This document shows positions 15,909-24,017 of a DNA stretch of 64,000 bases, in pieces. The position numbers and the translations under genes were made by a program. Positions within the stretch are counted from its first letter, which is position 1. Every line of letters starts with the position of its first letter. Location: assembly GCA_036558905.1 (NCBI GenBank), contig DATBER010000148.1, positions 1 to 64,000 of the forward strand, read 5' to 3'. The notes beneath the pieces were generated by a model. That model was not told where the DNA came from. It searched no databases and saw only the letters and a program-made list of their open reading frames with translations. Source of the stretch: DASXRA01 sp036558905. GTDB taxonomy: Bacteria; Actinomycetota; Actinomycetes; Mycobacteriales; Jatrophihabitantaceae.

Positions 15909-16744
15909 ATCGAGCCGGCCAGGTGCGGCTTGCCCGAGTTGGCGTTGCGGACGTCGAGCTGCCAGCCACCGTCGTCGGTGCGGGCCGCGGCCAGCGCCAC
16001 GGTCGAGGGCAGCAGCACGGGGGTCTTGAACGCGACGTCGACGGTGAAGGCCCCGGGCAGCCGCTCCTCGACGGCGGCCAGCACCCGGGCCTTCAGCCAC
16101 ATGCCGTGCGCGATCGCCCGGGGGAAGCCGAACACCCGGGCGGTCAGTGGGTGCAGATGGATCGGGTTGCGGTCGCCCGAGACGGCGGCGTAGCGGCGAC
16201 CGATGTCGCGCGGCACCCGGATCTGGGCGACCGGGCCGGCCGCCGGATTCGAAAGGGATCGCGGTCGGGGCCTCTTGCTCTTCTTGGCGACACGCAGGTA
16301 GGTGCTGCGCTCGCGCCATACCGTCTCGTCACCGACCGTCGCTTCCGCGATCAGGTCGACGGTGCGTCCGGACTCGTGCGCGCGCAGGTCGGCCGCCCGG
16401 ACGCTGATCGAGACGACCTCGTCCAACCGGACCGGACGACGCTGCTCGATGACGTTGGCCAGATGCACCAGCCCGGCGATCGGGAACGGGAAGGCACGCT
16501 CGAGCATGAGCGACACGGCCAGTGGGAACGCCAGCACGTGCAGGTACGTCGGCGGCAGCTCGTCGCGCACCCGGAACCCGCACACGCGCTGGTAGGCGGC
16601 CAGGTGGTCGGCGTCGATGGCCTGGTCGCGCAATGCCACCTCGGTGGTCGGCAGCTGGTCGCCGCCGTGCCGACGGGCGGAGGCCAGCCCGCGGGCGTAG
16701 AGCCCGAGCAGGTTGGGCGGCCGGTCCAACTCGATCGTGCTCAT
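15905..16744 (-). CDS. htdX: MaoC-like (double hot-dog) 3-hydroxyacyl dehydratase
   Basis: The 279-residue protein has two hot-dog repeats. The C-terminal one carries the hydratase-2 motif: YAAVSGDRNPIHLHPLTARV, then GFPRAIAHGMWLKA, with the catalytic Asp and His in SGDxNPIHLH. The N-terminal repeat keeps PPTYLHVLAFPLAVSLML. The gene directly follows a FabG4-like reductase and overlaps it (ATGA), as Rv0241c (htdX) follows Rv0242c (fabG4) in Mycobacterium. It likely hydrates or dehydrates (R)-3-hydroxyacyl-CoA. Confidence 0.88.
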   Translation of the reverse strand: MSTIELDRPPNLLGLYARGLASARRHGGDQLPTTEVALRDQAIDADHLAAYQRVCGFRVRDELPPTYLHVLAFPLAVSLMLERAFPFPIAGLVHLANVIEQRRPVRLDEVVSISVRAADLRAHESGRTVDLIAEATVGDETVWRERSTYLRVAKKSKRPRPRSLSNPAAGPVAQIRVPRDIGRRYAAVSGDRNPIHLHPLTARVFGFPRAIAHGMWLKARVLAAVEERLPGAFTVDVAFKTPVLLPSTVALAAARTDDGGWQLDVRNANSGKPHLAGSI

Positions 16745-18042
16745 GCGCCGACCAGGCTCTGCCCGCACACCCGCACGACCTGTCCGTTGACACCGCCGGC
16801 GCTGGGCGAGACCAGCCAGGCGGCCGTCTCGGCCACGTCGACCGGCAGGCCGGCCTGCTGCAGGCTGTTGATGCGACGGGCCACCTCGCGGGTGGCCAGC
16901 GGCATGGCATGCGTCATGTCGGTGTCGATGAACCCGGGCGCGATCGCGTTGATGGTGCCGTCGCGCTTGGCGAACGCCGGCGCGTAGGAGCGGACCATGC
17001 CGATGATGCCGGCCTTGCTGGCCGCGTAGTTGGTCTGACCCCGGTTGCCGGCGATACCACTGGTCGACGCCAGGCACACGACGCGCGCCGCGTCGTGCAG
17101 CACGGCGCTGCCCAGCAGGGCCGTGTTGATGCGCAGCTGCGCCGCGAGGTTGACCGCCAGCACCGAGTCCCAGTGCTCGGGCTTCATGTTGACCAGCAGC
17201 TTGTCCCGGGTGACGCCGGCGTTGTGCACGACGATGTCGACGCCGCCGTGCCGCTCGCCGAGATGGCCGAGCAGCGTGGCCGGCGCCTCGGGCCGGGTGA
17301 TGTCCAGCTGCAGCGTCGTGCCGCCGATGCGGTTGGCCACCTGGGCCAGCCCCTCGCCGGCGGCCGGCAGGTCGGCCACCACGACGTTCGCGCCGTCGCG
17401 GGCCAGCACGTCGGCGATGGCCGCCCCGATGCCCCGCGCCGCGCCGGTGACCAACGCGACCTTGCCCTCGAGCGGGCGCGGCGGGTCGGTCGGCGCCGCC
17501 CCGGAACCGACCCGGATCACCTGCCCGTCCACATAGGCCGACCGCCCGGACAGCAGGAACCGGAGCGTGGACTCCGGCGACGCGTCACCCTCGACCAGGA
17601 CGAGGTTGGCCGTCGCGCCGGCCCGCAACTCCTTGGCCAGCGACCGAACGATGCCGTCGAGCGCCTGCCGGGTCGCGTCCACCACGGGATCGGTACCGGA
17701 CGGGGTACGGCCGAGCACGACTACCCGACCGGACGGGCCCAGCCGGCGGAGCGCCACGGCGAAGAAGTCGCGCAGGTCGGCCAGATCGCCGATCGCCTCG
17801 ACGTCCGTGCCGTCATACAGCAAGGCTGCCCATCGGGTGTTGCCGTCGTCGGTCTCGCTGACGTCGACCTCCAGACCCTTGACCACCCCGGCCAGGCCGG
17901 CACCCCGCACCAACGCCGGGCCGGGCAGCACGGGCGCGCCGACCTGATAGCGGCGCAGCACGGCCGGCCGCGGCAGGCCCAGTTTGGACGCGACCGCCTT
18001 GCCCGGTCCCGAATTGACGAGGTTCAGGTATCGATCACTCAT
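16741..18042 (-). CDS. fabG4: FabG4-like 3-oxoacyl-CoA/ACP reductase (two-domain SDR)
   Basis: The 433-residue protein is a high-molecular-weight FabG. Residues about 1-205 are a flavodoxin-like N-terminal domain without a cofactor motif (MSDRYLNLVNSGPGKAVASK onward). Residues about 210-433 are a canonical SDR with TGAARGIGAAIADVLARDG, HNAGVTRD, the catalytic STSGIAGNRGQTNYAASKAG and a C-terminal QVVRVCGQ. The ATG was chosen because GAGGGGG lies about 8 bases upstream; a GTG three codons earlier has none. The order fabG4-htdX next to a thiolase matches Rv0242c-Rv0241c and Rv0243. Confidence 0.93.
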   Translation of the reverse strand: MSDRYLNLVNSGPGKAVASKLGLPRPAVLRRYQVGAPVLPGPALVRGAGLAGVVKGLEVDVSETDDGNTRWAALLYDGTDVEAIGDLADLRDFFAVALRRLGPSGRVVVLGRTPSGTDPVVDATRQALDGIVRSLAKELRAGATANLVLVEGDASPESTLRFLLSGRSAYVDGQVIRVGSGAAPTDPPRPLEGKVALVTGAARGIGAAIADVLARDGANVVVADLPAAGEGLAQVANRIGGTTLQLDITRPEAPATLLGHLGERHGGVDIVVHNAGVTRDKLLVNMKPEHWDSVLAVNLAAQLRINTALLGSAVLHDAARVVCLASTSGIAGNRGQTNYAASKAGIIGMVRSYAPAFAKRDGTINAIAPGFIDTDMTHAMPLATREVARRINSLQQAGLPVDVAETAAWLVSPSAGGVNGQVVRVCGQSLVGA

Positions 18043-18097
18043 GCCGTACACCCCCTCATGATCATCTTCTTGATCCCCGAATCGCGCTCGACACGCA

Positions 18098-19372
18098 TCA
18101 GCCGGCTTCCAAGATCGCGACGACGCCCTGGCCGCCGGCCGCGCAGATGGAGATGAGGCCGCGGCCCGAGCCCTTCTCGTGCAGCAGCTTGGCGAGCGTC
18201 GCGACGATGCGCCCGCCCGTCGCGGCGAACGGGTGCCCGGTCGCGAGCGACGAGCCGTTGACGTTCAGCCGCGACCGGTCGATCGAGCCCAGCGGCTCGG
18301 CCAACCCCAGCCGATTCCGGCAGAAGTCGGCGTCCTCCCAGGCGGCCAGCGTCGAAAGTACGGTCGACGCGAACGCCTCGTGGATCTCGTAGAAGTCGAA
18401 GTCCGGCAGCGTGAGCTTGTTGCGTTCGAGCAGCCGCGGTACGGCGTACACCGGCGCCATGAGCAGGCCGTCCTCGCGCCGGTCGCCGTGCACGTAGTCG
18501 ACCGCCGCCGTCTCGCCGTCGACGACGTGGGCCCACACCGGCAGGCTGCGCTGGGCGGCCCACTCGTCGGTGGCCAGCAGCACCGTCGACGCGCCGTCGG
18601 TGAGCGGCGTCGAGTTGCCGGGAGTCATCGTGTCGCCGAAAACGGGCTTGAGCTTCGCCAGTTTTTCCAAGGACGAGTCGGGACGCAGGTTCTGGTCGCG
18701 GGTCAGCTTGAGGAACGGCGTGATCAGGTCACTGAAGAAGCCGCGGTCGTAGGCCGCCGCGAGATTCCGGTGCGACGCCACGGCCAGTTCGTCCTGGGCC
18801 GCGCGGGCGATGTCCCATTCCTGCGCGGTGATCGCCGCGTGCTCTCCCATCGACAGTCCCGTGCGCGGCTCGGCGTTGCGCGGGATGGACGGCTTGAGCT
18901 GCCCGGGGCGCAGCCCGCCCAGCGCCTTGATCCGCGCGCCGACCGACCGGGACCGGTTGACGTCGAGCAGCACCTGGCGCAGATCCTCATTGAGCGCGAT
19001 CGGTGCGTCGGACACGGTGTCGACGCCGCCGGCGATGCCTGCCTCGATCTGTCCGAGCGCGATCTTGTTGGCGACGAGCAGCGTCGTCTCCAGCCCAGTT
19101 CCACAGGCTTGCTGTACATCGTAGGCCGGCGTGGTGGCCGCCAGGCGCGAGCCGAGCACGGACTCGCGAGTCAGGTTGAAGTCACGGCTGTGCTTGAGCA
19201 CGGCGCCGGCCGCCACCTCGCCCAGCCGCTCGCCCTGCAGGCCGAAGCGGGCGATCAGGCCGTCGAGCGCGGCGGTCAGCATGTCCTGGTTGGAGGCGTG
19301 GGCGTACGGGCCGTCGGCCCGAGCGAACGGGATTCGGTTGCCGCCGACCACGGCGGCGCGGCGTATGGACAC
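18098..19372 (-). CDS. fadA2: Acetyl-CoA acetyltransferase / 3-ketoacyl-CoA thiolase (FadA2-like)
   Basis: The 424-residue thiolase begins MSIRRAAVVGGNRIPFARAD. The acyl-accepting Cys sits in YDVQQACGTGLETTL, the His in DFYEIHEAFAS, the second His in TGHPFAATGGR, and the C-terminal Cys in ICAAGGQGVV, which replaces the more common C-x-G-G-G-Q-G. It performs thiolytic cleavage or Claisen condensation of acyl-CoAs. It lies 55 bases upstream of fabG4 on the same strand, giving a thiolase-reductase-dehydratase operon. It is divergent from a TetR/acyl-CoA oxidase pair. Confidence 0.93.
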   Translation of the reverse strand: MSIRRAAVVGGNRIPFARADGPYAHASNQDMLTAALDGLIARFGLQGERLGEVAAGAVLKHSRDFNLTRESVLGSRLAATTPAYDVQQACGTGLETTLLVANKIALGQIEAGIAGGVDTVSDAPIALNEDLRQVLLDVNRSRSVGARIKALGGLRPGQLKPSIPRNAEPRTGLSMGEHAAITAQEWDIARAAQDELAVASHRNLAAAYDRGFFSDLITPFLKLTRDQNLRPDSSLEKLAKLKPVFGDTMTPGNSTPLTDGASTVLLATDEWAAQRSLPVWAHVVDGETAAVDYVHGDRREDGLLMAPVYAVPRLLERNKLTLPDFDFYEIHEAFASTVLSTLAAWEDADFCRNRLGLAEPLGSIDRSRLNVNGSSLATGHPFAATGGRIVATLAKLLHEKGSGRGLISICAAGGQGVVAILEAG

Positions 19373-19409
19373 TGGGTGTCCTCTCGAAGAATCGGCTGTT
19401 ACAACTGTC

Positions 19410-19437
19410 CACGTTATCTAGTACCGTCCGTAACGTG
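19410..19437. promoter_or_regulatory. Candidate TetR operator upstream of the TetR / thiolase genes
   Basis: CACGTTA (19410-19416) and TAACGTG (19431-19437) are perfect 7-bp inverted repeats separated by 14 bp. The right arm includes the GTG start of the TetR gene. The 62-bp divergent gap makes joint control plausible, but the spacer is long for a TetR site. Confidence 0.35.
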
Positions 19438-20196
19438 AAGCGGCCTGTGGCGAGGACGACGGCCGCGGTCAGCGACGTGGTCGGAGCGGTTCACGACGCC
19501 CTCGACGAGATTTCCGCGGCCGCCGGCCGGAGTCCGAGCAAGCCGCGGGGAAGGGACGGCCGCAGTGCGCGCTGGGCCGAGCATCGCGCCGCCCGGCGAG
19601 CCGAGCTGATCGAAGCGGCCATGCAGGCCATTCGCGAGCACGGCGCCGGAGTCGGCATGGACCAGATCGCTCGCACAGCCCGGACGAGCAAGCCGGTCAT
19701 CTACCGCTACTTCGCCGACAAGGCCGACCTGTATCGCGCGATCGTCGCGCAGACGGCCGGCACGTTGCTGCAGCGAGTGGTCGACGCGCTCGACGGTGTC
19801 ACCGACCCGCGCGCCGAGATCGCCTCCGGCGTGGACGCGTTTCTCGTCATGCTGGACGAGGACCCCGAGCTGTACCGGTTCGCGGTCAACCAGCCGGCCG
19901 GCGATCTCGTGCAGGACTACACCAGCACGATCGGCGAGATCATCACGCAACGACTGCGCGGCCATCTCACCGAACACGGTCGTGATCCGGCGGCGGCCGC
20001 GCCGTGGGGCATCGCCACGGTCGGCTTCCTGCGGGCGGCGGGCGATTGGTGGATCGACCACCGCGACGAGATGAGCCGCGAGCACCTGGCCGAATACCTG
20101 ACCGCACTGCTCTGGGGCGGCGCGGCCGGCGTGTACGTGCTGGGCGGCACCGAGCTCGACAACCGCGCGCCCGAGCACCTCTTTCCAGCGCTATGA
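19435..20196 (+). CDS. TetR-family transcriptional regulator
   Basis: The 253-residue regulator has an N-terminal extension of about 50 residues before the DNA-binding domain (RAELIEAAMQAIREHGAGVG, then TARTSKPVIYRYFADKADLY). The C-terminal half contains PWGIATVGFLRAAGDWWIDH, typical of TetR regulators of fatty-acid metabolism in mycobacteria. It is divergent from fadA2-fabG4-htdX and overlaps the acyl-CoA oxidase start (ATGA), so it is the probable local regulator of this lipid module. Confidence 0.92.
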   Translation: MKRPVARTTAAVSDVVGAVHDALDEISAAAGRSPSKPRGRDGRSARWAEHRAARRAELIEAAMQAIREHGAGVGMDQIARTARTSKPVIYRYFADKADLYRAIVAQTAGTLLQRVVDALDGVTDPRAEIASGVDAFLVMLDEDPELYRFAVNQPAGDLVQDYTSTIGEIITQRLRGHLTEHGRDPAAAAPWGIATVGFLRAAGDWWIDHRDEMSREHLAEYLTALLWGGAAGVYVLGGTELDNRAPEHLFPAL

Positions 20197-22052
20197 CGGC
20201 CCTGCGAGAACATCTCGACGGCCGGTGGGCCGACGTGCGGCAGATGGCCCGCGAGATGCTGGCCGATCCGCGGCTGGTGCCCTCGCTCGGCTCCCTCGAT
20301 GACCAACGAGCCCGGACGTTCGATCGGCTGCGCATGTTGGCCGAGGCCGGTGTTTCGCGGCTCGGCTTCCCCAAGCAGTACGGCGGGCTCGACGACCTGG
20401 GCGGATCGATCACCGGGTTCGAGATGCTCGCGCTCGGCGACTTGTCCTTGTTGGTCAAGGCCGGCGTGCAGTTCGGGCTGTTCGGCGGGGCGATCCTGCA
20501 CCTGGGCACCGAGCGCCACCACGAGCGCTACCTGGCCGACGTCATGTCGGTCGCCCTGCCCGGCTGCTTCGCCATGACCGAGACCGGGCACGGTTCGGAC
20601 GTCGCGTCGCTGCGCACCACCGCCACGTACGACGACGGCGAGTTTGTCATCCAGACGCCGGACGACGACGCGCGCAAGGACTACATCGGCAACGCCGCCC
20701 GCGACGGTCACGCCGCCGTGGTGTTCGCCCAGCTGATCACCGCCGGGCGGGGCCAGGGCGTGCACGCGTTCGTCGTGCCGATTCGTGACGACGACGGCGC
20801 GCCGGCGCCGGGTGTGCGCGTCGAGGACTGCGGCCCGAAGGCCGGCCTCAACGGCGTCGACAACGGGCGGCTGTGGTTCGACGGCGTGCGCATCCCGCGC
20901 GAGAACCTGCTGAACCGCTACGGCGACGTCGCCCCGGACGGCACGTACAGCACCCCGATCGGGAATCCGGCGCGACGCTTCTTCACCATGCTCGGCACGC
21001 TCATCCAGGGACGGGTGAGCGTCGCCGGCGGCGCGGGCAGCGCCACCAAGGTCGCACTCGCGATCGCCGTTAGATACGCCGAGGTACGGAGGCAGTTCGC
21101 CGCGCCCGGACGCGACGGCGAGATCGTGCTGCTCGACTACCTGGCCCACCAGCGCCGGTTGCTGCCGGCGCTGGCCCGCACGTACGCGCTGCACTTCGCC
21201 CAGGGCGAGCTGGTCGGGGCGTTGCACGACGACTTCGCCGACGAGGAACGGCGCCGTCCGCTCGAGACCCGGGCCGCGGCCATCAAGGCGGCGGCAACGT
21301 GGCACGCCACGGCCACGATCCAGGCCTGCCGCGAGGCGTGCGGCGGCGCGGGCTATCTGAGCGAGAACCAGTTTCCGCGACTCAAGGCCGACACCGACGT
21401 GTTCACCACGTTCGAGGGCGACAACACGGTGCTGCTCCAACTGGTCGGCAAGGAGCTGCTGACGGCGTACCGATCGCATTTCGGCGAGCTCGATCTGCTC
21501 GGCACCATCCGGTTCGTCACCGAGCAGGCGGCCGAGATCGTCGTCGAACACACCGCCGCACATCGGATCATCCAGCGGCTGCTCGACGCGGCTCCGGGTC
21601 CGGACGCGGACCTGCGCGATCGGGCCTGGCACGTCCAGCTGTTCGAGTGGCGCGAGAAGCACCTGCTCGACACGGTGGCCCGCCGGCTGCGTCGAGCGGC
21701 CGACAGCGATGACCCGTTTGCGATCTTCAACACCACCCAGGACCACCTGCTGCGGGCCTCCCGGGCCCACGCCGACCGGCTGCTGCTGGAGGCGTTCGTC
21801 GCCGGCATCGACTCAGCGCCGGCGTCCGTCCAGGAGCTGCTCGACGCGGTGTGCGACTTGTTCGTGCTGTCCACCGTGGAGGACGACCGGGCCTGGTTCA
21901 TCGAGCACGGCCGGCTGTCGACGCAGCGCAGCAAGGCGGTGATCGCCATGGTCGACTCGCTGTGCGCCGAGCTGCGGCCACACGCGTCCACGCTGATCGA
22001 CGGCTTCGGCGTCCCCGACGCCTGCATCACCGCACCGATCGCGCAGCCGTAG
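20193..22052 (+). CDS. Acyl-CoA oxidase / dehydrogenase
   Basis: The 619-residue flavoenzyme is of acyl-CoA oxidase size rather than that of the ~400-residue dehydrogenases. It shows FAMTETGHGSDVASLRTTAT (FAD/substrate loop), a middle beta domain, a helical FAD domain with LIQGRVSVAGGAGSATKVAL, and the catalytic Glu408 in DVFTTFEGDNTVLLQLVGKE. A helical C-terminal ACOX-like domain follows. It forms trans-2-enoyl-CoA from acyl-CoA, donating electrons to O2 or an electron-transfer protein; which one cannot be told from sequence. It is coupled to the upstream TetR gene. Confidence 0.9.
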   Translation: MTALREHLDGRWADVRQMAREMLADPRLVPSLGSLDDQRARTFDRLRMLAEAGVSRLGFPKQYGGLDDLGGSITGFEMLALGDLSLLVKAGVQFGLFGGAILHLGTERHHERYLADVMSVALPGCFAMTETGHGSDVASLRTTATYDDGEFVIQTPDDDARKDYIGNAARDGHAAVVFAQLITAGRGQGVHAFVVPIRDDDGAPAPGVRVEDCGPKAGLNGVDNGRLWFDGVRIPRENLLNRYGDVAPDGTYSTPIGNPARRFFTMLGTLIQGRVSVAGGAGSATKVALAIAVRYAEVRRQFAAPGRDGEIVLLDYLAHQRRLLPALARTYALHFAQGELVGALHDDFADEERRRPLETRAAAIKAAATWHATATIQACREACGGAGYLSENQFPRLKADTDVFTTFEGDNTVLLQLVGKELLTAYRSHFGELDLLGTIRFVTEQAAEIVVEHTAAHRIIQRLLDAAPGPDADLRDRAWHVQLFEWREKHLLDTVARRLRRAADSDDPFAIFNTTQDHLLRASRAHADRLLLEAFVAGIDSAPASVQELLDAVCDLFVLSTVEDDRAWFIEHGRLSTQRSKAVIAMVDSLCAELRPHASTLIDGFGVPDACITAPIAQP

Positions 22053-22062
22053 GGTTCGACGC

Positions 22063-22716
22063 GTGACCCAAGACGTGTGGACCGCAGTCGACCACTACTT
22101 CGACGCCGCCCTGGCCCCGAACGATGCGGCGCTGGACGCCGCCCTGAAGGCCAGCGCCGCCGGCGGACTGCCGGCCATCCAGGTCAGTGCCGCGCAGGGC
22201 AAGCACCTGCAACTGCTGGCTCGGTCGGTGGGCGCTCGACGCATCCTCGAGGTGGGCACGCTCGGCGGATACAGCACGATCTGGCTGGCTCGCGCCCTGC
22301 CCGACGACGGGCAGCTGATCAGCCTCGAGGTCGACCCGCGCCACGCGGAGGTCGCCACCGCGAACCTGGCCAACGCCGGGCTGGCCGACCGGACCGAGGT
22401 GCGCGTCGGCCCGGCCATCGAGACGTTGCCGCAGCTGGACGGCCCGTTCGACTTCGCGTTCATCGACGCCGACAAGGCCAGCAACGCCGACTACTTCGCC
22501 CACGCTGTGCGGTTGTCCCGGCCGGGCACGCTGATCGTCGTCGACAACGTCGTGCGCGGCGGCCGGGTGGTCGACCCCGACGGCGACGCGAGCGTGCAGG
22601 GTGTGCGCCGGTTGGTCGACGCGGTGGCCGCCGAGCCCCGGGTGAGCGCCACGGTCATCCAGACGGTGGGCACCAAGGGCTACGACGGCTACCTGCTGGC
22701 CGTCGTCAACCGCTGA
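22063..22716 (+). CDS. SAM-dependent O-methyltransferase family 3
   Basis: The 217-residue enzyme shows the caffeoyl-CoA/catechol O-methyltransferase pattern: ILEVGTLGGYSTIWLARALP (SAM-binding motif I), LISLEVDPRHAEVATANLAN, FDFAFIDADKASNADYF (metal-binding Asp region), and TLIVVDNVVRGGRVVD. It transfers a methyl group to a hydroxylated aromatic; the substrate is unknown. It starts 10 bases after the acyl-CoA oxidase gene and may be co-transcribed with it. Confidence 0.93.
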   Translation: MTQDVWTAVDHYFDAALAPNDAALDAALKASAAGGLPAIQVSAAQGKHLQLLARSVGARRILEVGTLGGYSTIWLARALPDDGQLISLEVDPRHAEVATANLANAGLADRTEVRVGPAIETLPQLDGPFDFAFIDADKASNADYFAHAVRLSRPGTLIVVDNVVRGGRVVDPDGDASVQGVRRLVDAVAAEPRVSATVIQTVGTKGYDGYLLAVVNR

Positions 22717-22717
22717 G

Positions 22718-23314
22718 TCACTGGCGGGCGGTGGCGGTGAACGTCGCCAGGCCGATCGCGTGCTGGCCGACGTTGAAGCCGAGGACGGCGCCGCGCGTGC
22801 TGGCCGGCAGGCCCAGGCTCGGCACGTCCAGGGCGACCACGCTGAAGTGGTAGTGGTGCGTGATGTCGCCGGCCGGTGGGCACGGCCCGGTGTAGCCCAG
22901 CCCGCCGCCGTCGTTCGTGCCGTTCACCGCCCCGGCCGGTAGCACCGCGCCGGTGGGCAGCTCGTGGGTGCCGGCCGGCACGTCCCACGCGATCCAGTGC
23001 CAGAAGCCGCTACCGGTCGGCGCGTCCACATCGAAGATCGTGACGGCGAAGCTGCGCGTGCCGGCCGGCGCACCCGACCAGGACAGCTCGGGCGAGACGC
23101 CGGGACCGTTGCAGCCGCGGAACTGCTCCGGGATCGGCTGACCGGCTCGCAGGTCGGTGCTGTGCAGGTTGAAGTGCTTGACGGCGCTGGGCACTCCCTC
23201 GCGGATCTCCTTGAAACCGAAGTGGCGGGACGCGGCGGCGGCCGTCACGGCGCTACCGATCAGCGCGGCGACCAGCACGGCGATCACGACGAAGCGGCGG
23301 GTGAACCGAGGCAT
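22718..23314 (-). CDS. Secreted YbhB/YbcL (PEBP / Raf-kinase-inhibitor-like) protein
   Basis: The 198-residue protein has an N-terminal signal/anchor (RRFVVIAVLVAALIGSAVTA). The PEBP fold core follows: CNGPGVSPELSWSGAPAGTR, then FDVDAPTGSGFWHWIAWDVP, then YTGPCPPAGDITHHYHFSVV. These give the D-P-D/A-P and GPxPP/H-x-Y ligand-pocket signatures. Bacterial members are of unclear function. It is convergent with the methyltransferase, the two stops being one base apart. Confidence 0.92.
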   Translation of the reverse strand: MPRFTRRFVVIAVLVAALIGSAVTAAAASRHFGFKEIREGVPSAVKHFNLHSTDLRAGQPIPEQFRGCNGPGVSPELSWSGAPAGTRSFAVTIFDVDAPTGSGFWHWIAWDVPAGTHELPTGAVLPAGAVNGTNDGGGLGYTGPCPPAGDITHHYHFSVVALDVPSLGLPASTRGAVLGFNVGQHAIGLATFTATARQ

Positions 23315-23386
23315 GGGGGATCTCCTGTCCGACGGGGGCCTCTCCTGTTCGCCACGCAGCGCGCACCTAGCCGGTTCACATGGCGT

Positions 23387-23403
23387 ACATACGACGCGTA
23401 TGT
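23387..23403. promoter_or_regulatory. Palindrome ACATACG-N3-CGTATGT upstream of the PadR gene
   Basis: The 7-bp arms are perfect inverted repeats around ACG. The site lies 18 bp upstream of the PadR-type palindrome and may be a second regulatory site, or serve the divergent PEBP gene. Confidence 0.45.
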
Positions 23404-23420
23404 TTGCTGGTGTCTCACGG

Positions 23421-23443
23421 TGATGTATCGTCTTGATACATCA
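23421..23443. promoter_or_regulatory. PadR-type operator TGATGTATC-N5-GATACATCA
   Basis: The perfect 9-bp inverted repeat has a 5-bp spacer and lies 25 bp upstream of the PadR start codon. The ATGTATC/GATACAT shape resembles known PadR-family boxes (ATGT-N8-ACAT). It probably mediates autoregulation of padR-ino1. Confidence 0.75.
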
Positions 23444-23468
23444 CGTCGAGATAGCCTGGGAGTCCGCG

Positions 23469-24017
23469 ATGCTCGAGATCGCAGTCCTCGGGCTGCTCAA
23501 CGAGAGCCCGATGCACGGGTACGAGCTGCGCAAGCGGCTGGCCGTGCTGCTCGGGGCGTTCCGGGCGTTCTCCTACGGGTCGCTCTACCCCACGCTGCGG
23601 CGGTTGTCCGAAGCCGGGTGGATCACCGAGGAGGAACCGGAGCTGGTCGCCGGACCGCCGCGATCGCGACGCGGCAAGCGTGTCTACAAGCTGACCGCCG
23701 AGGGCAAGGAGCACTTCGCCGAGCTGCTCGCCGAGGTCGGCCCGGACGCGTTCGACGACGAGGTCTTCGGGGCTCGGCTGGCGTTCTTCGCCCAGACCCG
23801 CTCCGACGTCCGGCTGCGCATCCTCGAGGGGCGGCGCCGCCGGGTGGAAGAACGGCGCGAGGGCATGCGCTCGTCGCTGGCACGCACCCGCGAACGGCTG
23901 GATCGCTACACCCTCCAGCTACAGGAGCACGGGCTCGAGTCGGCGGATCGCGAAGTCCGTTGGCTCACCGAATTGATCGAGAACGAGCAGTCACCCAACA
24001 CAAAGGAGGCGCCCTGA
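23469..24017 (+). CDS. PadR-family transcriptional regulator
   Basis: The 182-residue regulator has the PadR winged helix (MLEIAVLGLLNESPMHGYEL, GSLYPTLRRLSEAGWI, KRVYKLTAEGKEHFAELLAE) and a C-terminal Vir-type helical domain with many Arg residues. The start at MLEIAVLG follows family convention; an upstream TTG at 23433 lies inside the operator and is unlikely. The stop overlaps the ino1 start (TGATG). The pair PadR-ino1 is also adjacent in Mycobacterium (Rv0047c-Rv0046c), so the regulator likely controls inositol synthesis. Confidence 0.93.
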   Translation: MLEIAVLGLLNESPMHGYELRKRLAVLLGAFRAFSYGSLYPTLRRLSEAGWITEEEPELVAGPPRSRRGKRVYKLTAEGKEHFAELLAEVGPDAFDDEVFGARLAFFAQTRSDVRLRILEGRRRRVEERREGMRSSLARTRERLDRYTLQLQEHGLESADREVRWLTELIENEQSPNTKEAP

